Below are positions 1-6,430 of a stretch of DNA of 18,768 nt, piece by piece. The stretch comes from an uncultured Bacteroidales bacterium. Its GTDB lineage: Bacteria > Bacteroidota > Bacteroidia > Bacteroidales > WCHB1-69. Within the stretch, counting starts at the first letter, position 1. Each line of letters starts with the position of its first letter. Below the pieces are notes generated by a model. That model made no database searches. It worked only from the letters and a program-made list of their open reading frames with translations, and was not told the origin of the DNA. The stretch spans positions 1-18,768 of the forward strand of contig CAMJPH010000044.1 of the NCBI GenBank assembly GCA_946407715.1. Reading direction: 5' to 3'. A program made the translations under genes and the position numbers.

Positions 1-620
1 CCTCCATCGGTGCCAAGCTGATGTGCAATTTGCTCACCACCGCTGGCGTAAGCCGCATCATCACCATGGACTTGCACGCTGACCAAATCCAAGGCTTTTT
101 CGAAGTGCCTGTCGATCATTTGTTCGCCTCCAACGTCTTCATCCCGTTGGTGAAGAACTCCGGTTGGGAAAACATCAGCATCGCCTCCCCCGACACGGGT
201 GGTACCAAGCGCGCCTCCACGTACGCCAAGGCACTCAATTGCGAACTGGCCATCGGTTACAAACAGCGTGAGAAACAAAACGAAGTGGCATCATTGCAGA
301 TTATCGGCGATGTGAAAGACAAGAACGTAATATTAGTGGACGACATCATTGACACGGCTGGCACGCTCTGCAAAGCCGCCGCCCGCATCAAGGAGATGGG
401 AGCCCTGAGTGTCCGTGCCATGTGTGCGCATGGTCTCTTCTCCGGCGATGCCTTGGAGAAAATCGAGAACTCCGTTCTTGACGAGGTGCTTGTCACCGAC
501 ACCATCCCGTTGAAACGTCCCTGCTCCAAAGTGAAGGTCATCTCCGTGGCCAAACTGCTGTCCGAAATCATCCTTAGCGTTGAGGACAACACGTCCATTT
601 CTTCGCACTATTACGTATAA
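1..620 (+). CDS. prs: Ribose-phosphate pyrophosphokinase (PRPP synthetase), 5'-truncated by the window edge
   Basis: This enzyme transfers pyrophosphate from ATP to ribose 5-phosphate, giving PRPP for purine, pyrimidine, histidine, tryptophan and NAD synthesis in the cytoplasm. The frame is open from the first full codon at position 3, so 205 residues are visible. The family is usually about 310 residues, so roughly the first third is missing. The ATG at 21 is internal. Visible family signatures are TMDLHADQIQGFF near the window start, the segment DTGGTKRASTYAKALN, and the PRPP-binding loop VDDIIDTAGT encoded at 336-365. The C-terminus ends ISSHYYV, in the position where relatives carry a similar SISSLF-like tail. 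A strong terminator follows at 681-721. The following gene is convergent, so prs is the last gene of its transcript. Identity is very secure. Confidence 0.97.
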   Translation, partial: SIGAKLMCNLLTTAGVSRIITMDLHADQIQGFFEVPVDHLFASNVFIPLVKNSGWENISIASPDTGGTKRASTYAKALNCELAIGYKQREKQNEVASLQIIGDVKDKNVILVDDIIDTAGTLCKAAARIKEMGALSVRAMCAHGLFSGDALEKIENSVLDEVLVTDTIPLKRPCSKVKVISVAKLLSEIILSVEDNTSISSHYYV

Positions 621-624
621 CCAT

Positions 625-654
625 TGTACGGACGCAATGCTTTGCGTCTCTACA
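625..654. repeat. 30-nt REP-like hairpin, copy 1 (intergenic)
   Basis: Five bases after the prs stop lies an imperfect inverted repeat with 13-nt arms and a 4-nt loop (TGCT). The arms are TGTACGGACGCAA and TTGCGTCTCTACA, with one C/C mismatch and one G-T pair. It has the same size, ends (TGTA...TACA) and arm-loop-arm plan as the perfect hairpin at 9442-9471. I infer a dispersed REP-type element rather than a terminator, because no T-run follows on either strand. Confidence 0.7.
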
Positions 655-680
655 GAATCAACAGGAATCACCCATTACAC

Positions 681-721
681 GCATGAGGGAATGATATATA
701 TATCGTCCCCTCATGCTTTTT
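681..721 (+). terminator. Rho-independent terminator of prs
   Basis: GCATGAGGG (681-689) pairs with CCCTCATGC (708-716). After one mismatch the stem continues for six more pairs (691-696 with 701-706, one G-T) and closes on a TATA loop. Five Ts follow at 717-721 on the plus strand. The T-run overlaps the last codon of the convergent minus-strand gene ending at 720. The minus strand lacks a T-run beyond the stem, so termination should be mainly for prs. Confidence 0.88.
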
Positions 722-1586
722 ATTCGTCATTCTTGATTACCATCACGGCGTTTGACACGCCGCGTTCGCCTTCGTGGTCGAAGCGGCCGTTGTCGGAAGG
801 ACAGTTGGCAACGCCTTGGTAATCGCCGATGTTCAGGAACAATGTTGTGGAGCCGCCGCCGTCAAGGTTGAGGGCATCGCGGCAGCCAAGCCAGCGGAGA
901 ATCTGTTGTAGTTCTGGAAGTGAGAGTCCAGCAGCCTCTTTGGCTCGTCCGTCTGCCACGATGAACAGGACAGTTCCATCCTCACGGATTCCCACGGCCG
1001 TGCGGTTGTGGCGGTTGGTGACGAAAGTGCGGTCATTGCGCATCGGCTGCAACGTGTCGTGCCAAATCAACAACGGACCGGCGGTCATGATGTCGGGGTA
1101 GGGGAGTGTTTCCTCCCAACGGCGTGCAGATTTGGTCTTGAGGATGAAGACGCTGTCGTTGAGGAGACAGAGTGTGCCGTACTGGTAGTATTTTCGGTTA
1201 ACGGTATCTTTCCCAGGTGTGTTTTCCCCAAGCTCTATGCTGTCAATTCGCAGGTAGCAGACGGGGAAGTGCTGGTCCATATCGAAGAACGAGCCGTTGA
1301 TGGCTGCTGCCGCGCCATGATTACGGGCCATCTCGGAAGTTTTCGTGCGGCGGGGCTCGTGCGCGAAAGCTAACGAATAGTGCGCTGTGTCAGGAATTTC
1401 CAACACGAGGAGTTGTTGGTTCGAGGTGAACAGCTGCAGTCCCTCGAACCGGCACTGTTTCAGCACCAGTCCGTCGATTGTGTCGGTCTGCCAGGGGCCG
1501 TTCGCAAATGCCAAGGAATCGCGTTGTGCGTGGAGGCACAGTGTGAGTCCCAAGGACATCATCAAGGTTATAAATTGTTTATACAT
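720..1586 (-). CDS. Exported phosphodiester glycosidase-family protein (NAGPA domain)
   Basis: This is a 288-residue protein with a Sec signal peptide (hydrophobic core MMSLGLTLCL, likely cleavage after LHAQ), so it acts in the periplasm or envelope. The rest matches the phosphodiester glycosidase (NAGPA, formerly DUF2233) fold. Family signatures are AAAINGSFFDM near residue 95, RTAVGIREDGTVLFIVADGR near 195, and the C-terminal LNLDGGGSTTLFL. Members hydrolyse sugar phosphodiesters, as in the human enzyme that uncovers mannose 6-phosphate. Many bacterial members are annotated as exopolysaccharide-related with unknown substrate, and the substrate here cannot be inferred. It is 56 nt downstream of yidD and has its own promoter-like box at 1607-1614, so it may be transcribed separately from the hemD-rnpA-yidD group. 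Family assignment is firm; role is not. Confidence 0.88.
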   Translation of the reverse strand: MYKQFITLMMSLGLTLCLHAQRDSLAFANGPWQTDTIDGLVLKQCRFEGLQLFTSNQQLLVLEIPDTAHYSLAFAHEPRRTKTSEMARNHGAAAAINGSFFDMDQHFPVCYLRIDSIELGENTPGKDTVNRKYYQYGTLCLLNDSVFILKTKSARRWEETLPYPDIMTAGPLLIWHDTLQPMRNDRTFVTNRHNRTAVGIREDGTVLFIVADGRAKEAAGLSLPELQQILRWLGCRDALNLDGGGSTTLFLNIGDYQGVANCPSDNGRFDHEGERGVSNAVMVIKNDE

Positions 1587-1606
1587 TGGTTGGTTTTGGA
1601 TAGTCT

Positions 1607-1614
1607 CAAAAATA
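1607..1614 (-). promoter_or_regulatory. Bacteroidota -7 promoter box (TATTTTTG) for the NAGPA gene
   Basis: On the minus strand this reads TATTTTTG, matching the Bacteroidota -7 consensus TAnnTTTG, 20 nt before the ATG at 1586. No TTTG-like -33 element is visible at the usual distance, so this rests on one motif plus position. Confidence 0.45.
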
Positions 1615-1642
1615 CAATCTGTTTGTTGTCGTTCGTGATTGC

Positions 1643-1885
1643 TTAAGGAACAGGGTCATATCCGCTGCCCCCCCACGGATTGCAGGACAGTATGCGCTTC
1701 AGTGTCAGCCAGGAGCCTTTGATGGGACCATGTTTCCGGATGGCTTCGATGCCGTAATTGGAGCATGTTGGCGTATAGCGGCAAGACCGTCCGATCAGAG
1801 GAGAAAGGGTCATTTGATATATCCTGATCAGTCCGATCAGGAATTTTGAAACCCAAGTGCGAACGAACAGGCAAATTTTTCTCAT
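1643..1885 (-). CDS. yidD: Membrane protein insertion efficiency factor YidD
   Basis: This is an 80-residue member of the YidD/UPF0161 family, which assists YidC-dependent insertion of inner-membrane proteins. The diagnostic core is visible: [22 protein letters not shown], followed by [12 protein letters not shown] and ending [13 protein letters not shown]. All three conserved cysteines of the family are present. Length is typical. An N-terminal amphipathic or hydrophobic stretch ([17 protein letters not shown]) fits membrane association. The start ATG overlaps the rnpA stop by four bases (ATGA at 1882-1885), which indicates translational coupling. The rnpA-yidD order is conserved across bacteria, which supports both calls. 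Confidence 0.96.
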   Translation of the reverse strand: MRKICLFVRTWVSKFLIGLIRIYQMTLSPLIGRSCRYTPTCSNYGIEAIRKHGPIKGSWLTLKRILSCNPWGGSGYDPVP

Positions 1886-2277
1886 TTTCCAGCTTCTTCA
1901 TTCACGACAGATTGCAGTTCCGAAAAAACATGCTCTGCGGCCGCGCACATTTGCTTGTAAGTCGGCAATTCCCCACCCACATACATCCAACACATCTCCA
2001 CACCGCTTTGGTTTGGCAGGATTAATTGGTGGCAATTCAGGCGATATGCTTCCCGCATAAGCCTTTTCACGCGGTTGCGGTCGGTTGCGTGCGGGAAACG
2101 TTTCTTGGTGACAATTACCGCCAGTTTTGTGTCTTTGGCAGTGCTGATGTCATAGAAACATTTTATCGGGTAGGAAAACACGAAATGACGTTGCTGCACG
2201 ATGTCTTTGATGCGCAACGAGGATTTCAGACGACAGGATTTCGGGAAAGCGGAGGATTTAACGTCTTCGGCCAGCAT
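1882..2277 (-). CDS. rnpA: Ribonuclease P protein component
   Basis: This is the protein subunit of RNase P, which helps the catalytic RNA remove 5' leaders from pre-tRNAs. The ORF is 131 residues, slightly longer than the common 110-125. The RNR signature appears as [22 protein letters not shown], preceded by the family's [11 protein letters not shown] strand and LAVIVTKK. The chosen ATG at 2277 lies inside the hemD gene, whose stop is at 2258, giving a 20-bp overlap. No other ATG gives a full-length N-terminus, because the conserved portion begins only about ten residues in. The gene overlaps yidD downstream by four bases. Both overlaps suggest a single coupled transcript. The C-terminal 30 residues after [17 protein letters not shown] are typical of Bacteroidota RnpA. 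Confidence 0.95.
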   Translation of the reverse strand: MLAEDVKSSAFPKSCRLKSSLRIKDIVQQRHFVFSYPIKCFYDISTAKDTKLAVIVTKKRFPHATDRNRVKRLMREAYRLNCHQLILPNQSGVEMCWMYVGGELPTYKQMCAAAEHVFSELQSVVNEEAGK

Positions 2278-3022
2278 ATTCCTTCAAAAAGGCATCCAGA
2301 GCCTCGGTCAGGGATGGGTATTCTTTGGTGGGTGCCATGACGTGCAGTTTCCAGCCGGCTTCTTCCACGGCACGTTTGGCGGAATTTCCGAGTGCGGCGA
2401 ATGCGACATCCCCCTGTTGGAAATCTGGATAGTTGGCTTGAAGCGATTTCACCCCGTTGGGACTGAAAAAGACGATCATGTCGTATTTCTCAATATTGAC
2501 ATCTTTCACCAAATCAGCCGGGGCAATCACAAAGACCACTGCCTGGGCGAACTTGATTTCATTTTCCACCAGCACTTGTTCTAACTGTGCGGGAATGCCA
2601 TCTTGACTGCAAGGTATCAGCATGCTCATCTCCTTGTTTTTGATGAGAAGGTCGTAGAAACTGCTGACATGTGCGTCTTTGGCCGCAAAGACACGGCGTT
2701 TGCGGTAGGGGACATACTTCTGCAAATAGAGCGCAATGGGTTCAGTGGCACAAAAATACCGCATGGATTCAGGCATCTCCACGCGCAACTCCTTACATAG
2801 CTCAAAGAATTTGTCAATCGTGTTTGTGCTGGAGAAAACAATAGAGCTGTAATCCAAAATGTTGATGTGCGTTTTCCGGAAATCCAGTGCTGTAGTGCAG
2901 TTTATCTTGAAAAACTTATAGAAATCGACATTAATACTGTATTTTCTAATCAGTTCTGCGTATGGGGATCTCTCAATATCCTCTGGCGCATTTTGGGAAA
3001 CTAAGATGTTTTTTATCTTCAT
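2258..3022 (-). CDS. hemD: Uroporphyrinogen-III synthase
   Basis: HemD cyclises hydroxymethylbilane to uroporphyrinogen III, the branch point for haem, sirohaem and cobalamin. The 254-residue cytoplasmic protein has the family's two-lobe pattern. The N-terminal lobe begins MKIKNILVSQNAPED and includes YSSIVFSSTNTIDKFFELC, the usual 'dwiiFtS.nav..f' motif. The second lobe has YDMIVFFSPNGVKSL and AFAALGNSAKRAVEEAGW, the usual 'sp.gv..l' and 'aiG..Ta.al...G' motifs. The family diverges strongly in sequence, but these positions and the neighbours agree. DUF4271-hemD-rnpA-yidD is a familiar Bacteroidales order. The gene starts 48 nt after DUF4271 and overlaps rnpA by 20 bp. No other haem gene is in the window. 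Confidence 0.92.
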   Translation of the reverse strand: MKIKNILVSQNAPEDIERSPYAELIRKYSINVDFYKFFKINCTTALDFRKTHINILDYSSIVFSSTNTIDKFFELCKELRVEMPESMRYFCATEPIALYLQKYVPYRKRRVFAAKDAHVSSFYDLLIKNKEMSMLIPCSQDGIPAQLEQVLVENEIKFAQAVVFVIAPADLVKDVNIEKYDMIVFFSPNGVKSLQANYPDFQQGDVAFAALGNSAKRAVEEAGWKLHVMAPTKEYPSLTEALDAFLKEYAGRRR

Positions 3023-3070
3023 TTTAACGTATTGATACTCTCGATTATTTTCTACTTATTTTACTTTATA

Positions 3071-3781
3071 TCAAATAATTAACAATACCTTAAGGAGTAT
3101 GATCCAAGGTAAAATTTCAAGGGTGCAAAAATAGAGAAAAAAATGAAACCTGTGGCCACCCATGGAATTTATTTTTATCAAACGGTATGTCCAAATGGAA
3201 AACAAGCCGACAAAGACCGCCGCAATAAGGTAGTAGAAGATGCGTAAGCCGGTATAATGAGTGAGGATGAGCATCGGGAACAGAAAAACGGAAAAGTCTG
3301 TCATAAATATGAATTTATACTGGTTTATGGACATGCGCTCCTTGTCTCGATCAAAAAGGCGGGAATAGATTTCGTTGCACATCAGTTTGATGACGTAAGC
3401 TGCAAGCAATAGTGCCAGGAATAGCGCAATGTATGATATAAAAGGTAATTTGGATACGGCACGAGGAAAAAACGTGTTGCAAAACATTGTCAGTCCCATT
3501 GTGATCGTGATCAGGTCGAAGGCAATCACGAAGATGGAACTTCTGTCTTCAATAATTTTGCCTTCGCGTTGCAATAGGGAGAAATGGCGTTGGGAGAACA
3601 GCGCTCTGAAGATGAGCATCAATTTCCTCCGGAAGGTGAGGAAAGTCATTGTGAAAATGAACAGCAAAAGACAGAATATCAGCGTAATCCAACTGTTTGG
3701 ACGGGTGACCGCATCCCATTGGAATTGAGTTACAGAAAGCCAATGCCGCGCGAACATGGCACCAATGAAAGGGATAGACAA
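3071..3781 (-). CDS. DUF4271 multi-pass membrane protein
   Basis: This integral membrane protein is of unknown function and matches the Bacteroidota DUF4271 family. About six hydrophobic helices can be read: ITLIFCLLLFIFTMTFL, FDLITITMGLTMFC, FISYIALFLALLLAAYVI, FMTDFSVFLFPMLIL, FYYLIAAVFVGLFSIW and FFLYFCTLEILPWIILL. The conserved family stretch around QRHFSLLQREGKIIEDRSS is present. The longest reading starts at a TTG (3781). The first ATG is at 3757 and gives MFARHWLSVTQFQW, a typical N-terminus for this family, so 228 residues is also plausible. No clear Shine-Dalgarno supports either. It lies 16 nt downstream of the T9SS cargo gene and 48 nt upstream of hemD, so it is probably co-transcribed. 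The adjacency to hemD is seen in other Bacteroidales but does not reveal function. Confidence 0.85.
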   Translation of the reverse strand: MSIPFIGAMFARHWLSVTQFQWDAVTRPNSWITLIFCLLLFIFTMTFLTFRRKLMLIFRALFSQRHFSLLQREGKIIEDRSSIFVIAFDLITITMGLTMFCNTFFPRAVSKLPFISYIALFLALLLAAYVIKLMCNEIYSRLFDRDKERMSINQYKFIFMTDFSVFLFPMLILTHYTGLRIFYYLIAAVFVGLFSIWTYRLIKINSMGGHRFHFFLYFCTLEILPWIILLKVLLII

Positions 3782-3797
3782 ACAGAATGATGGAGGA

Positions 3798-4508
3798 CTA
3801 CTTGATTAACAGTTTTTTTGTGCAGAGCATCTTGCCATCGTATTCCAAACCGTAGAAATACATGCCGGCGTTGAATGTGGACACATCCACCTGTCTCATC
3901 CCACTGTGGCTGACGGGGGTGCGGTAAACTTCCCGACCGGCAAGGTTCTTGATGACCAGACTTGTGTTGCTGTAAGGGGCGACAAAGTCTATGTTCACGG
4001 TTCTGACCGCGGGATTTGGGTAAGCCCGTAGTGACACTTGTCCTTCTTTCTCATGAAGCCCTGTCCCTTCGGAATAGTGAATATAAAACGAGGTTTTGTC
4101 GGATTCATTTGCTGTGTTGATGAAGGAGAATTTGACCAAAGCAGCATCTTTGCTACCGGTGTATATCGCATGAAAAGCGTTAATGTCTTCAGATGTCACC
4201 GTCTCGTTGGCTTCCAGCACAATAGGCTGCGATTGGCTGCCTGTATAACAATTGCCAAGACAGAAAAGCATATCGGTCGTTTCCTCATTCATGGTTACAA
4301 TCGTTTTTTTGACTATGAACTCCACAGCAGAGTTCTGCATATTTTTATAGCCTAAAAATGTGTTGATTTCGTTTTCATCGTTATACAGGATTTCTTGAAT
4401 CGTGTCGTTGTCGCTCAATGCTTGAGAGTTGTAGAACATCTTGATGGACTGAGCGTTAAGCATGATGGCTGACATCAGCAAAGCAAGGGTAAATATTCTT
4501 TTTTTCAT
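3798..4508 (-). CDS. Secreted protein with type IX secretion (type A) C-terminal domain
   Basis: This 236-residue protein carries a Sec signal peptide (MKKRIFTLALLMSAIMLNAQ) and a C-terminal T9SS type A sorting domain, so it is likely exported across the outer membrane and anchored or released. The sorting domain begins near residue 160 with LRAYPNPAVRTVNIDF. It continues with SLVIKNLAGREVYRTPV and ends with FNAGMYFYGLEYDGKMLCTKKLLIK, following the family pattern (YPNP, GREV, L.aG.Y). The roughly 130-residue region in between (from SIKMFYNSQALSDNDTI) is probably beta-rich and I do not recognise it. It has a promoter-like box at 4536-4543 and is the first gene of the minus-strand group ending in yidD. 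No terminator is visible in the 16 nt before DUF4271. Cargo function is unknown. Confidence 0.9.
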   Translation of the reverse strand: MKKRIFTLALLMSAIMLNAQSIKMFYNSQALSDNDTIQEILYNDENEINTFLGYKNMQNSAVEFIVKKTIVTMNEETTDMLFCLGNCYTGSQSQPIVLEANETVTSEDINAFHAIYTGSKDAALVKFSFINTANESDKTSFYIHYSEGTGLHEKEGQVSLRAYPNPAVRTVNIDFVAPYSNTSLVIKNLAGREVYRTPVSHSGMRQVDVSTFNAGMYFYGLEYDGKMLCTKKLLIK

Positions 4509-4535
4509 ATTCTTAATCCATTTTAATTAATGCTG

Positions 4536-4543
4536 CAAAAATA
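4536..4543 (-). promoter_or_regulatory. Bacteroidota -7 promoter box (TATTTTTG) for the T9SS cargo/hemD cluster
   Basis: The minus strand reads TATTTTTG, fitting TAnnTTTG, 27 nt before the ATG at 4508 in an A/T-rich leader. This would be the promoter for the whole T9SS cargo-DUF4271-hemD-rnpA-yidD run, since no equally good box was seen between those genes. No -33 TTTG was found at the expected spacing. Confidence 0.5.
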
Positions 4544-4589
4544 CATTTTCTTGACTTCCCTCCGTCTAAGATGTTTAATTTTTTTTTGT

Positions 4590-4617
4590 GTGAATTGTGA
4601 TTAGTGAATTGTGATTA
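4590..4617 (+). repeat. Heptanucleotide array, GTGATTA family, 4 units
   Basis: Four perfect 7-nt steps: GTGAATT, GTGATTA, GTGAATT, GTGATTA. It lies between the T9SS cargo promoter and the terminator of the cDPG synthetase-like gene. It belongs to the same family as the arrays at 12193-12220 and 13585-13668. Three inverted units follow at 4629-4649. Confidence 0.8.
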
Positions 4618-4628
4618 CTGTTTATTTT

Positions 4629-4649
4629 CAAATCACCAGTCACAAATCA
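4629..4649 (-). repeat. Heptanucleotide array, inverted, 3 units (CAAATCA)
   Basis: Plus strand reads CAAATCA, CCAGTCA, CAAATCA; the minus strand therefore reads TGATTTG, TGACTGG, TGATTTG. This is opposite in orientation to the four units at 4590-4617, with 11 nt between them. It sits directly in the T-rich tail of the terminator at 4646-4680. Confidence 0.75.
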
Positions 4650-4680
4650 AAAGAAAGGCGCACCTTTCGGCACGCCTTTC
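4646..4680 (-). terminator. Rho-independent terminator of the cDPG synthetase-like gene (GAAA loop)
   Basis: Read on the minus strand, GAAAGGCGTGCC (4680-4669) pairs with GGTGCGCCTTTC (4664-4653) over 12 positions, two of them G-T, and closes on the tetraloop GAAA. TTTTGATT follows. The stem begins 23 nt after the stop codon at 4704. The U-tract is short, but the stem is long and stable. Confidence 0.85.
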
Positions 4681-4703
4681 TTCAAAATTATGCGAAAAAA
4701 GAA

Positions 4704-6122
4704 TTATTTTTTGCGTCTTTTGGGTTTGAGGTTGTGTTTGGCAACGAATTCGTCCAAAACTTCCTTCAAAGTGGGAGTACCGATCTCCTGCAGTTCATAA
4801 CCGACCTTCACAACGGGTTGTTTGATCTTGATGAAGCGCGGCAGGTCGATAGGAGTACCGACGACGACGGCATCGCAAGGAGTGTTGGCGATGGTCTTCT
4901 CAAGGTCCTTCATCTGCTCTTTGCCATAACCCATAGCGGGCAGCAAGGTGCCGATGTTCGGATAAATCTTGAAAGTCTCAGCAAGTTTGCCAACAACATA
5001 CGGTCTCGGGTCAACGAGTTCAGCGCCGTGTTTCAGAGCGGCAACCGTACCGGCACCGATCTTCATCTCACCGTGGGTCAATGTAGGACCGTCTTCCACA
5101 ACGAGGACTTTCTTGCCCTTGAGGAGTTCGGGTTTGTCAACCGTGAGGATAGAAGCGGCGTCGATCTGCTTAGCAGTCGGGTTGATTTTGCGCAGGTTAG
5201 CGCGGACAGTGTTGATGTTGTCCAAAGAAGCGGAGTCGATCTTGTTGATGACGATGACGTCAGCCATGCGGGCAACAACCTCACCAGGATAGTAGCTCAC
5301 CTCAGCGCCGGGACGCAACGGGTCAGCCACGCCGATGGTCAGATCGGGAACGTAGAACGGGAAGTCGTTGTTACCGCCGTCCCACAGCACGATGTCGCAA
5401 CCGTCGGGATCGTTCTCAGCACCAGCCATTTCAACCCACTTTCCGGTTTGAGGATCTTTGGTCTTACCACCCTTGAGGATAGCTTCGTAGTCAACACCAG
5501 CGTAGATGACGTTACGTTTGGTGACCACATGGGGTTCGTACTCTTCCATCTCCTCGATGGTGCAGTTTTGATATTTGAGGTCATCAACGCAAGCGAAACG
5601 TTGGACGATTTGTTTGTTCAAATCGGGATCGTAAGGCATGGGGTGACGCACGGCGACCACTCTGAAGCCCATTCCAACGAGGTATTCAATAATCTTACGG
5701 GAAGTCTGGGACTTACCGCAACCTGTACGGGTAGCGCCGACAGCGATGACGGGCTTTTTGGATTTCACCATGGTGTCCTTCGGGCCCATGAGCCAGAAGT
5801 TAGCGCCGGCAGCGTTCACGATGGCGCTGATACCCATGACGTATGCATAGGGCTTGTCGCTGTATGCGAACACGCAGTCGTCAACGTCAAATTCCTTGAT
5901 TAATTCGGCCAGTCTGGATTCCGGATAGATCTTAATGCCCTTCGGGTAAAGATCTTCGCCAGCCAGTTCCTTCGGATACATACGGTCGTCGATACCGGGG
6001 ATTTGCTCAGCGGTGAAAGCGACTACGTTGTAGTTCTTGTTGTGACGGAAAAAGGTGTTGAAATTGTGGAAGTCTCTTCCAGCAGCACCAATGATAATCA
6101 CATTTCTTACTTTTTTTCTCAT
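4704..6122 (-). CDS. Cyclic 2,3-diphosphoglycerate synthetase-like P-loop protein
   Basis: This 472-residue cytoplasmic protein resembles cyclic 2,3-diphosphoglycerate synthetase, the enzyme that closes 2,3-bisphosphoglycerate with ATP in thermophilic methanogens. Bacterial relatives are usually annotated only as GTPase or by that name. The N-terminal half has a Rossmann-like start (VIIIGAAGRDFHNF, residues 8-21). A Walker A motif GATRTGCGKS lies at 129-138. A Walker B-like DIVLWDGGNND lies at 243-253, and a G4-like NKID at 293-296. The C-terminal part contains VLVVEDGPTLTHGEMKIGAG and a tail rich in Lys/Arg (KPKRRKK). A promoter-like box lies 60 nt upstream and a terminator directly downstream, so it is monocistronic. 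It is divergent from the DPP5 gene. Family membership is clear; the reaction in a bacterium without an obvious need for this osmolyte is uncertain. Confidence 0.85.
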   Translation of the reverse strand: MRKKVRNVIIIGAAGRDFHNFNTFFRHNKNYNVVAFTAEQIPGIDDRMYPKELAGEDLYPKGIKIYPESRLAELIKEFDVDDCVFAYSDKPYAYVMGISAIVNAAGANFWLMGPKDTMVKSKKPVIAVGATRTGCGKSQTSRKIIEYLVGMGFRVVAVRHPMPYDPDLNKQIVQRFACVDDLKYQNCTIEEMEEYEPHVVTKRNVIYAGVDYEAILKGGKTKDPQTGKWVEMAGAENDPDGCDIVLWDGGNNDFPFYVPDLTIGVADPLRPGAEVSYYPGEVVARMADVIVINKIDSASLDNINTVRANLRKINPTAKQIDAASILTVDKPELLKGKKVLVVEDGPTLTHGEMKIGAGTVAALKHGAELVDPRPYVVGKLAETFKIYPNIGTLLPAMGYGKEQMKDLEKTIANTPCDAVVVGTPIDLPRFIKIKQPVVKVGYELQEIGTPTLKEVLDEFVAKHNLKPKRRKK

Positions 6123-6182
6123 AAATTTTTAATTTTTTGAGGTTTATAAAAATGAATAGAGTTTCAGCTTTTTTTGCGGGTG

Positions 6183-6190
6183 CAAAGGTA
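6183..6190 (-). promoter_or_regulatory. Bacteroidota -7 promoter box (TACCTTTG) for the cDPG synthetase-like gene
   Basis: The minus strand reads TACCTTTGC, a full match to TAnnTTTG, 60 nt before the ATG at 6122. A T/A-rich stretch lies immediately upstream. No -33 TTTG was recognised at the usual distance. Confidence 0.55.
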
Positions 6191-6387
6191 TAATTTTTTT
6201 TCATACGGAGCATGTTTGTCGAAAATTATTTTCTGAAATGGGGTACTGATAGGCCGTTTGATACGAAAAGTCCGGCCGACTCGGAGAGAAGATGTTTGAA
6301 AAGTCAAGGAGCAGTGCTTTGGTGTCTTCCCCAAAAAGTTGAAGTGCGCATATTACTTTAGGTATATATAGATATGGATAAAAATGT

Positions 6388-6395
6388 TACTTTTG
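6388..6395 (+). promoter_or_regulatory. Bacteroidota -7 promoter box (TACTTTTG) for dpp5
   Basis: TACTTTTGC matches TAnnTTTG and lies 35 nt before the ATG at 6431, within an A/T-rich leader. A -33 element is not evident. Confidence 0.55.
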
Positions 6396-6430
6396 CACTT
6401 TAATAATTTTGAAAAGTAAATACTATCCTT

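Larger units (their letters stand above)
6123..6430. other. Divergent promoter region between the cDPG synthetase-like gene and dpp5
   Basis: This 308-nt gap holds one TAnnTTTG box for each direction (6183-6190 minus, 6388-6395 plus). The stretch between them (about 6236-6345) is more G/C-rich than its A/T-rich flanks. I see no ORF with coding character and no clear hairpin in it. Several T/A-rich runs flank both boxes. Confidence 0.6.

Noticed and set aside
625..654. Terminator of prs
   Set aside because: It forms a hairpin but has no T-run; the hairpin at 681-721 is the better terminator.
4611..5903. Open frame of 430 codons on the plus strand opposite the cDPG synthetase-like gene
   Set aside because: It covers the terminator and the antisense of a gene with clear motifs; composition (Val, Asp, Phe rich) is that of a shadow frame.
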